From Chitinophaga pinensis (GTDB lineage Bacteria > Planctomycetota > Phycisphaerae > Phycisphaerales > SM1A02), in the NCBI GenBank assembly GCA_943329105.2, contig CALQCP020000105.1, forward strand, positions 1-7,602: DNA of 7,602 nucleotides, written 5' to 3'. The position numbers and the translations under genes were made by a program. Below, piece by piece: positions 1 to 5,112 of this stretch. Position 1 is the stretch's first letter, and every line of letters begins with the position of its first letter. A model generated the notes under the pieces. That model saw only the letters and a program-made list of their open reading frames with translations. It was not told the origin of the DNA and did no database searches.

Positions 1-102
1 GTCGCGGTGCGTGAACACAGCAACCACGTTGAGGCCATTCTTGATCGCTGCCTTCAGACTGGCTGCGCCGATTTCGTGATAAGCAAGGACGACGGTACGC
101 AT
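1..102 (-). CDS. arnA: ArnA-type UDP-Ara4N formyltransferase, N-terminal fragment (cut by window edge)
   Basis: Only the first 34 residues are present; the gene continues past the left edge. The protein starts MRTVVLAYHEIG and reaches VAVFTHRD, which closely follows the start of E. coli ArnA (MKTVVFAYHDMG, then AIFTHTD). This is the first beta-alpha-beta unit of the N-10-formyltetrahydrofolate-dependent formyltransferase domain. In the known pathway that domain formylates the 4-amino group of UDP-Ara4N in the cytoplasm before ArnC uses it. The gene begins 10 bp after the arnC stop, and a GAGGT ribosome-binding site overlaps that stop, so the two are very likely cotranscribed. What cannot be seen is whether the C-terminal UDP-glucuronate decarboxylase domain of bifunctional ArnA is also present; a stand-alone formyltransferase is possible. 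The position right after arnB and arnC strongly supports the family call. Confidence 0.85.
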   Translation of the reverse strand, partial: MRTVVLAYHEIGAASLKAAIKNGLNVVAVFTHRD

Positions 103-109
103 AGTGATG

Positions 110-114
110 ACCTC
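110..114 (-). promoter_or_regulatory. Ribosome-binding site of arnA overlapping the arnC stop codon
   Basis: Read on the minus strand, GAGGT lies 7 nt before the arnA ATG, and its first two bases are the last two bases of the arnC TGA stop. This placement fixes the arnA start at 102 and suggests that ribosomes finishing arnC help start arnA. Confidence 0.6.
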
Positions 115-1114
115 AGTTGCCGCTCGAACGCGCGGCGTGCGCTTGGGTCGCGGTGCCGGGACGCTCGCCGAGCGTTTCCCCAACCACGCGATCCAGAATG
201 TAACGGGGGCGTTCGCGCACATCGGCATGAATGCGACCGATGTACTCGCCCATCAGACCGAACGCGATGAACTGCGCGCCGATGAAGAAGAACAGAACTG
301 CAAACAGTGTGAACACGCCAGCGGCGGCCCACTCTGGACCGTAGATCAAGCGCAAGACCAGGAGCAGTGCGCCGAATCCAACGGAGAGTGCAGAGATGGT
401 CACGCCCAACCAAGTGACCAAGCGCAACGGCGCGGCGGTCATGCAGGTGAGCAAGTCAAACTGCAAGTTGATGAGCTTGAGCACCGAGTACTTACTGGTG
501 CCGCGCGAACGCTCTGCGTGCGCTACCGGAATTTCGGTCACGCGCTTCGCAAACAAATTGGCAAGCACCGGAATGAACGTGTGGCGCTCGCGACAGAGAA
601 GCATCGCTTCCACCACGCGGCGCCGATATGCGCGCAACATGCAGCCGTAATCGTGCAATTTTACACCGGTGGTGCGGCGCACCATCAAGTTGACAACACC
701 GCTGAAGACCTTGCGGAAGAGCGCGTCTTGGCGATCTTGACGAACGGAGCCGACGATGTCGTAGCCCTCGTCCATCTTGGCGCAGAGCGCGCTGATTTCT
801 TCGGGCGGATTCTGCAAGTCCGCATCGAGCGTCACCATGATGTCGCCCTGCGCAGCAGCAAATCCGCACAGAATGGCATTGTGTTGACCGTAGTTGCGGT
901 TGAGTAGCAGTGACTTAATTTCACCGGGATGCGCTCGGGCTGCATCGGTCAGGAGGTCGGTAGAGCCATCACGGCTGCCGTCATCAACCAAGATGAGTTC
1001 CCACGGACGACCAAGTGCGCGACACGCCGCAAGTGTGCGCGCGAGCAATTCGGGAAGGTTGTCCTTCTCGTTGTAGACGGGAATGATCACGCTGACGGAG
1101 GGACGTTCGCTCAT
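113..1114 (-). CDS. arnC: Undecaprenyl-phosphate 4-deoxy-4-formamido-L-arabinose transferase (ArnC)
   Basis: This 333-residue GT2-family membrane glycosyltransferase is predicted to move formylated Ara4N from UDP to undecaprenyl phosphate at the inner face of the cytoplasmic membrane. E. coli ArnC is 322 residues, and the match runs nearly end to end. Visible signatures are VSVIIPVYNE near residue 7, VDDGS at 43-47, LNRNYGQH at 71-78, TLDADLQNPPEE at 95-106 with the metal-binding DAD at 97-99, VRQDRQD at 124-130, and DYGCMLRAYRR at 155-165. Two hydrophobic helices follow, at about 232-256 and 266-290, then GEYIGRI at 289-295, as in the family. The C-terminal 20 or so residues are a variable tail. 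The start is set by a strong AGGAGG site 6 nt upstream and by an ATGA overlap with the arnB stop; the reading frame continues further upstream, but that part lies inside arnB. GT2 relatives such as dolichol-phosphate mannose synthase are less likely given the ArnC-specific motifs and neighbours. Confidence 0.95.
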   Translation of the reverse strand: MSERPSVSVIIPVYNEKDNLPELLARTLAACRALGRPWELILVDDGSRDGSTDLLTDAARAHPGEIKSLLLNRNYGQHNAILCGFAAAQGDIMVTLDADLQNPPEEISALCAKMDEGYDIVGSVRQDRQDALFRKVFSGVVNLMVRRTTGVKLHDYGCMLRAYRRRVVEAMLLCRERHTFIPVLANLFAKRVTEIPVAHAERSRGTSKYSVLKLINLQFDLLTCMTAAPLRLVTWLGVTISALSVGFGALLLVLRLIYGPEWAAAGVFTLFAVLFFFIGAQFIAFGLMGEYIGRIHADVRERPRYILDRVVGETLGERPGTATQAHAARSSGN

Positions 1115-2313
1115 CGGATGCCTCCTGCAACAGTGGTGCGGGTGCTGGCTACTACTTCCTTGATTGCTTCCAATACACCGTGCGCATCCGCGTCGGTCAT
1201 GTCGGGGAAACAAGGAATGGTGCAGATGCGCGCGGAGTTCCACTCAGTGGCGGGGAGTTGTCCCATCCACTCGGGGCGATTCTCGCGGTACCAACGGTGC
1301 GTGTGCGAAGCGAGGAAGTGAATGCCAGTGCCGATGTTGCGCGCCTTCAGGCCTTCCATGAACGCGTTACGGTCCATGCCGCACGCACGCTCATCAACAC
1401 GCACTACAAAGAGATGGCGCGCGTGTCGGTGCGACCACGTGGGGTCCGCAAGTGGCAGGATGCCGTCAACATCCGCAAGACCAGCGCGGTAAATCGCGGC
1501 GATTTCATCGCGGCGTTCGATGATGGCGTCAAGGCGCGGCAGCTGGCGCACAGCAAGTACGGCGTTCATATCCGCCATGTTGTGCTTGTAACCAGGCTCT
1601 TGCACTTCGGCTTGCGGCGATCGTCCCTGCTGCTTGCGGTCATGCGCGTCAACGGCAAGTCCGTGGAAGCGAAGGCTGCGCACCTTGTTGGCCAGCGCGT
1701 CGTCGTTGGTGGTGAGGATGCCGCCCTCGCCGGAGGTGATGTTCTTGATGGGGTGCAATGAGAAGATCGCGGTTTCACCGCTGCCCACTTCTCTGCCCTT
1801 GTACTGCGTGCCGATCGCGTGCGCAGCGTCTTCCAAGATTGGAACGCCGCGGCGCGCGCACACCGCGCGGATAGCGTCAATGTCAACCGGGGCGCCCGCA
1901 TAGTGCACCGGAATCACCAACTTGGTGCGAGGAGTGATGGCTGCGTCGATCGCTTCGGCGGAGGCGAGCAGCGTGTCGCGGTCAACGTCAACAAAGACAT
2001 TGCGCGCGCCGCGCAGTTCAACCATATTGGGCGTGGAGACCCATGTCATGGATGCGCCCACTACTTCGTCGCCCGGACCGATGCCCATCGCTTCCAGTGC
2101 AAGGTGCATGAGCGCGGTACCGCTTGTTGCGGCAATGGCGTGCTTGGCGCCGGTGCGCGCGGCAACCATATCTTCCAGTTCGGCGACTTTGGGACCAGTG
2201 GTGATCCAGCCACTACGGAGCACATCCGCAACGGCGGCAATGTCCTCTTCGGTGATGGATGGACGGCAGAACGGCAGGAAAGTGGCCCGCATCACGGGAC
2301 TATATCCGGACAT
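1111..2313 (-). CDS. arnB: UDP-4-amino-4-deoxy-L-arabinose--oxoglutarate aminotransferase (ArnB)
   Basis: This is a PLP-dependent DegT/DnrJ/EryC1 aminotransferase that converts the UDP-4-keto-pentose made by ArnA to UDP-Ara4N, using glutamate, in the cytoplasm. Numbering from 2313 (400 residues), visible features are FLPFCRPS near 12-19, SGWITTGPK at 34-42, TSGTALMH at 64-71, HYAGAP at 137-142, EDAAHA at 161-166 with the PLP-ring Asp, SLHPIKNIT around the Schiff-base lysine K190, GYKHNMADMNAVL at 241-253, and EWNSARIC with PCFPDMT near the end. These follow E. coli ArnB (379-385 residues) closely, beyond the general family. Two starts are plausible: 2313, which lies 13 bp after the lpoB stop, or 2292 (MRATFLPF), which fits the family N-terminus better. 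Neither has a clear Shine-Dalgarno site. The TGA stop overlaps the arnC ATG. Confidence 0.95.
   Translation of the reverse strand: MSGYSPVMRATFLPFCRPSITEEDIAAVADVLRSGWITTGPKVAELEDMVAARTGAKHAIAATSGTALMHLALEAMGIGPGDEVVGASMTWVSTPNMVELRGARNVFVDVDRDTLLASAEAIDAAITPRTKLVIPVHYAGAPVDIDAIRAVCARRGVPILEDAAHAIGTQYKGREVGSGETAIFSLHPIKNITSGEGGILTTNDDALANKVRSLRFHGLAVDAHDRKQQGRSPQAEVQEPGYKHNMADMNAVLAVRQLPRLDAIIERRDEIAAIYRAGLADVDGILPLADPTWSHRHARHLFVVRVDERACGMDRNAFMEGLKARNIGTGIHFLASHTHRWYRENRPEWMGQLPATEWNSARICTIPCFPDMTDADAHGVLEAIKEVVASTRTTVAGGIR
1121..1126 (-). promoter_or_regulatory. Strong Shine-Dalgarno site of arnC
   Basis: AGGAGG on the minus strand, 6 nt before the arnC ATG at 1114 and inside the end of arnB. 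It is the best ribosome-binding site in the window and rules out the longer in-frame start upstream. Confidence 0.85.
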
Positions 2314-2326
2314 GGGTGTTTGGCGC

Positions 2327-2917
2327 TTAGAAGCCGACGGCGTTCTTGTTGCCAAGTTTGGTCATGTCCACCGTCTTAGTCCAAACCTCAAGGCCGGAAC
2401 GAAGGTTGGTGAGCGTCAGACGGAAGGTGTAGGTGACCTGCTTGGTATCGCCAGCGCTGCGCTTGACCTGGGTGATTTTCCCGGTGAGCGAGAAATCTGG
2501 ATCAGGCAGCGGTTCCGAGGTTTCGCCCTTGAGGAATTTCTCACGGCGGAGCACTTCTTGCGCCTGCTTGTCCTCAGGCGTGTTTCCGAACGTGGTCACC
2601 ACGGCCGCCTGCCCGGTGTTGACCAATTGCTCGCGCATGCGGTAGGTCATCTCGCCAACATCGAACCGCGAACTGGTGTCATTGACAATCTCGCCCATCA
2701 CCAATTGGGCAGGCTTGTTCTTGGCGGTCTTCAGGACGCCGGTTTCGGCAAGCGATTCGAGCATGCCACTTGAAGCCTTCAAGATGTCTTGCATATCCAC
2801 ATTACCCACTGTGATGACGCCTTCGGGGCTGCCAGTGTCCACATAGCGCGCGCGTTCGCATGCGATGGGCGCAAGGAGTGCGATGGGAAGTAGGACGATG
2901 ATGGAGCGAGTGCGCAT
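2327..2917 (-). CDS. lpoB: LpoB-family penicillin-binding protein activator, probable lipoprotein
   Basis: A 196-residue exported protein of the LpoB (COG3417, CsgG-like fold) family. In E. coli, LpoB is an outer-membrane lipoprotein that stimulates the class A synthase PBP1B; activity here is inferred from family membership. The N-terminus has a basic start (MRTR), a hydrophobic stretch and a Cys at residue 20. The lipobox reads APIAC, with Pro at -3, so lipidation is less certain than for the two neighbouring lipoproteins. The mature part carries the family pattern: VGNVDMQDI at 37-45, the strand QLVMGEIVNDTSSRFD at 71-86, the helix TYRMREQLVNTG at 91-102, FSLTGKITQ at 142-150, and TYTFRLTLTNLRSGLEVWTKTVDMTK near the end. 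It lacks the long Pro-rich linker of E. coli LpoB. ycfL is directly upstream, as in E. coli; the gap is 86 bp. arnB follows after 13 bp. The start is chosen for its signal peptide; upstream in-frame residues are not signal-like. Confidence 0.82.
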   Translation of the reverse strand: MRTRSIIVLLPIALLAPIACERARYVDTGSPEGVITVGNVDMQDILKASSGMLESLAETGVLKTAKNKPAQLVMGEIVNDTSSRFDVGEMTYRMREQLVNTGQAAVVTTFGNTPEDKQAQEVLRREKFLKGETSEPLPDPDFSLTGKITQVKRSAGDTKQVTYTFRLTLTNLRSGLEVWTKTVDMTKLGNKNAVGF

Positions 2918-3003
2918 GGTGGTATGGATCGTACGTTGGTAGCGAAGTGAGATGGCGAGTGATTGATGAACGATGCTTCGGCGCGGAGCAAGTACCAAGT
3001 GCG

Positions 3004-3468
3004 TTATGACTCAGACTGTCGGAGTTGCAGGCGGAAATCAGTGGCATCGTCAGATGGGGCGACGGCGCGAATCACTGTTGATCCGCCCGATGGAACGTTG
3101 CTGACCTTCCATACGCTCAACTGCGAAGCGATGACATTGCCGGCGGTATCAACCCAATCAAAACGATAAGAGAATGTCTTGTATGCAAATCCGTTGTTCT
3201 CAACATCAATTTGCACTTCCATTGGTCCGCCCTTGGTGCGATTCATGCGCACTTCTTTGGCGGTCAGGAAGAACTCCTGGAAGAGATCGTTGACGCGCGT
3301 CTGTGCCGACACCGCCGAATCTGCAGGTGTGGTGCGTGTGTACGTGGTGTTCACCGAACCGCAACCGACAGCGAGGAGCGCGGCGGTGATGAATGTTGCG
3401 GCAAAGGTGACGCGGAGCGCGCGAAGGGCGCAGTGATGGTTGGTGGGGGTGTTCGTGGTTTGAATCAT
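3004..3468 (-). CDS. ycfL: YcfL-family (DUF1425) lipoprotein
   Basis: A 154-residue predicted lipoprotein. The signal segment runs from about residue 14 to a lipobox LAVGC with Cys at 36; the n-region is somewhat long. The C-terminal half is a beta-rich domain matching YcfL/DUF1425: SYRFDWVDTAGNVI at about 100-113 (compare YRFYWYDARG in E. coli YcfL), then VPSGGSTVIRAVAP at 125-138 and the closing strand DFRLQLR at 144-150. No enzymatic residues are apparent and the molecular role of the family is not established. Its place directly before lpoB repeats the E. coli ycfL-lpoB pair, which suggests a shared envelope role. The start at 3468 is preferred over an in-frame ATG at 3486 because an AGGA site lies 8 nt upstream and the start then falls 10 bp after the preceding stop. 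Confidence 0.78.
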   Translation of the reverse strand: MIQTTNTPTNHHCALRALRVTFAATFITAALLAVGCGSVNTTYTRTTPADSAVSAQTRVNDLFQEFFLTAKEVRMNRTKGGPMEVQIDVENNGFAYKTFSYRFDWVDTAGNVIASQLSVWKVSNVPSGGSTVIRAVAPSDDATDFRLQLRQSES

Positions 3469-3476
3469 TGGTGCAT

Positions 3477-3480
3477 TCCT
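3477..3480 (-). promoter_or_regulatory. Ribosome-binding site of the ycfL-family gene
   Basis: AGGA on the minus strand, 8 nt before the ATG at 3468, overlapping the TAG stop of the preceding lipoprotein gene. It decides between the two in-frame ATG codons and points to coupled translation. Confidence 0.5.
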
Positions 3481-5026
3481 AGTCATTGATCAAGCAGCGC
3501 AGCGATTGGGAGGGGGTGGTTACGAGCGTTGGTAATGCTTCAGCGAGGGTGGGGGCGGGCGGACCCATGGTGGGTTCAGCGTCAGGCTCAAGCACCGGCG
3601 CGCGCGGGCCGTGCCCAAGGCCACCACGGTACAGCATGATGCTGGGACTCTTGGCGGACATTGATGGCAGCGTGATAAGCGCAATATTCGGCGCGCCGGG
3701 CTCAACATGCAGGGTGCACAACGCGCTGCCGTCTTCGCGCACAAGGTCCAATCGGCCCGACGCCGGTGTGGGTACGCGCAGCAACGCGATCTGCTTTGGC
3801 ATGGTTGACCAGCAACGCAGATCTGCTGCAGTCGATGCCGCTTGGTAGACGATGCCAGCAATCTGCACCAAGATGCCTGCGGTGCTGTTGCTTGAACTGT
3901 TGTACGCGGCCTGACTGGCCGCCCACGTGGCGGCGGCCTTGGCGGCAGAGCTGATGATCTCCTGCGTGACAATGAGCGGCAAGCGCGAATCGAAATCTGC
4001 CTCGACCATGGCATCGATATTTGCAATGGTCTCCGAACGTGCCCCGCCCGCGCCCGCAACTGCAATGACTGGCGTAAATGATGGGCGCTTACGCAGGATG
4101 GGAAACGCGGCGGAAACATAATTGACATTGCCGACCGGAATAGGAATGTCTAAGCGAAACTCCTTGTAATCAGGCGCGAGTCCGGTGAGGAAGAACACCC
4201 ACGTGAACGCGGCGCTGCCGTGCGTGGTGCCGGAATCAATCAGTGCAATGTCTTCGCTGGCGACACTCAGGCCTGGCAGCATTTCCTGGACGGATCGCAA
4301 ATCGGCGCGTGCGTTTTGGCGGTCGCCCATTTCGCTGCTTGTTGAAATCAGAAATACGGATCGCAGGTAACTGACGAATGGATTCGCGAAAGATGCAAAG
4401 CCGAGGGTGGAAGCATCTCGCCCTTGCTCTTTGCGAACACTTGCCGTTGCCGATGTAGCAAGCTGCGTATTCCAGCCTCTTTTTGACCATTCATTGTTGG
4501 CGGCTGTCTGTGCGTTGTTGACTTCTTTCTCAAAGCGCGCCACGGCATCTTGCTGAAAGTCGGCAGCGCGATTGAACTCAATGCGAGCGCGTGCCAGGTC
4601 ACCCTGCACTAAGAAGTTGGCTCCCTGCAATGCGCACAACATGATGCGCTCCGGCGGAGTTGCCTTGTAGATGCGAATGGTTTGATTCACCGCAGTGGTG
4701 GCAAGCGCCTCGCTGATGGTGGCTTCGGCCTTGGAATCCAGGTATGGGCTCACTTCGACAAAGGCGCGGTCGTACCAACCGCTGGAAATATCGATCGCTC
4801 CGGCCGCTTGTTGCGTGCGCCCTGCTTCAAGCCACCACAGGAGACGGTCTTGTTGATCATTGTTGTTCTGCTTGACCGCTGCTTCGGCGAGCTTTGCGGC
4901 GACTGGGTAGTCACCGGAGGAGTACGCGGCGTCGATGGCGGCGACCGACTTGCGGAGTTCGCGCTGACAGCCAGTGATAAGCACAACCGCTATCAATACC
5001 GCCATAAATCGAACAACCCCCGCCAT
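3479..5026 (-). CDS. TPR-type outer-envelope lipoprotein resembling the COG3014 family
   Basis: A 515-residue predicted lipoprotein. With the start at 5026 it has a compact signal peptide ending in a classical lipobox, LITGC, with Cys at 20. Residues of about 25-165 are alpha-helical and TPR-like (SSGDYPVAAKLAEAA, then QGDLARARIEFNRAADFQQ). A later helical segment begins NPFVSYLRSVFL at about 215 and continues GDRQNARADLRSVQEMLP. The C-terminal half has VSAAFPIL near 304, a DSRLPLIVTQEIISSAAK helix near 346, and DLRCWSTMPKQIALLRVP near 402; in COG3014 proteins the equivalent of the last is typically D-R-W-LP followed by a strand. The last 45 residues or so are Pro/Ala-rich and look disordered. 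Function is unknown; TPRs suggest protein binding, and as I recall the family occurs beside lpoB/ycfL genes elsewhere. An alternative ATG at 5101, 11 bp after the preceding stop, adds 25 residues before the signal peptide and cannot be excluded. Confidence 0.75.
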   Translation of the reverse strand: MAGVVRFMAVLIAVVLITGCQRELRKSVAAIDAAYSSGDYPVAAKLAEAAVKQNNNDQQDRLLWWLEAGRTQQAAGAIDISSGWYDRAFVEVSPYLDSKAEATISEALATTAVNQTIRIYKATPPERIMLCALQGANFLVQGDLARARIEFNRAADFQQDAVARFEKEVNNAQTAANNEWSKRGWNTQLATSATASVRKEQGRDASTLGFASFANPFVSYLRSVFLISTSSEMGDRQNARADLRSVQEMLPGLSVASEDIALIDSGTTHGSAAFTWVFFLTGLAPDYKEFRLDIPIPVGNVNYVSAAFPILRKRPSFTPVIAVAGAGGARSETIANIDAMVEADFDSRLPLIVTQEIISSAAKAAATWAASQAAYNSSSNSTAGILVQIAGIVYQAASTAADLRCWSTMPKQIALLRVPTPASGRLDLVREDGSALCTLHVEPGAPNIALITLPSMSAKSPSIMLYRGGLGHGPRAPVLEPDAEPTMGPPAPTLAEALPTLVTTPSQSLRCLIND

Positions 5027-5112
5027 GATGCGAACCGCTGCCGCCGCGCTGGTAGCGGCGCGCAACGCGATGGGAGTGAGTTCATAGAACCCCGTTCGCA
5101 TGCACTGTCCGT

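Noticed and set aside
104..907. Long plus-strand reading frame (267 codons) opposite arnC
   Set aside because: It lies antisense to a clear arnC, its product is rich in His/Arg/Ala/Glu with no recognisable domain, and such frames are expected opposite GC-rich genes.
1115..1243. Extended start for arnC at 1243
   Set aside because: The extension lies inside arnB, has no similarity to ArnC, and the internal ATG has a strong AGGAGG site.
1922..2773. Plus-strand reading frame (283 codons) opposite arnB and lpoB
   Set aside because: It spans the junction of two well-supported minus-strand genes and shows no domain, signal or ribosome-binding site.
2918..2998. Extended TTG start for the LpoB-like protein at 2998
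   Set aside because: The added 27 residues precede a good signal peptide and do not look like a signal or domain; the ATG at 2917 is a better start.
2918..3003. Possible internal promoter or terminator between the ycfL-like gene and lpoB
   Set aside because: No stable hairpin was seen, and the best -35/-10 pair (TTGCTC with CATCAA at 17 bp) matches the -10 consensus at only three positions.
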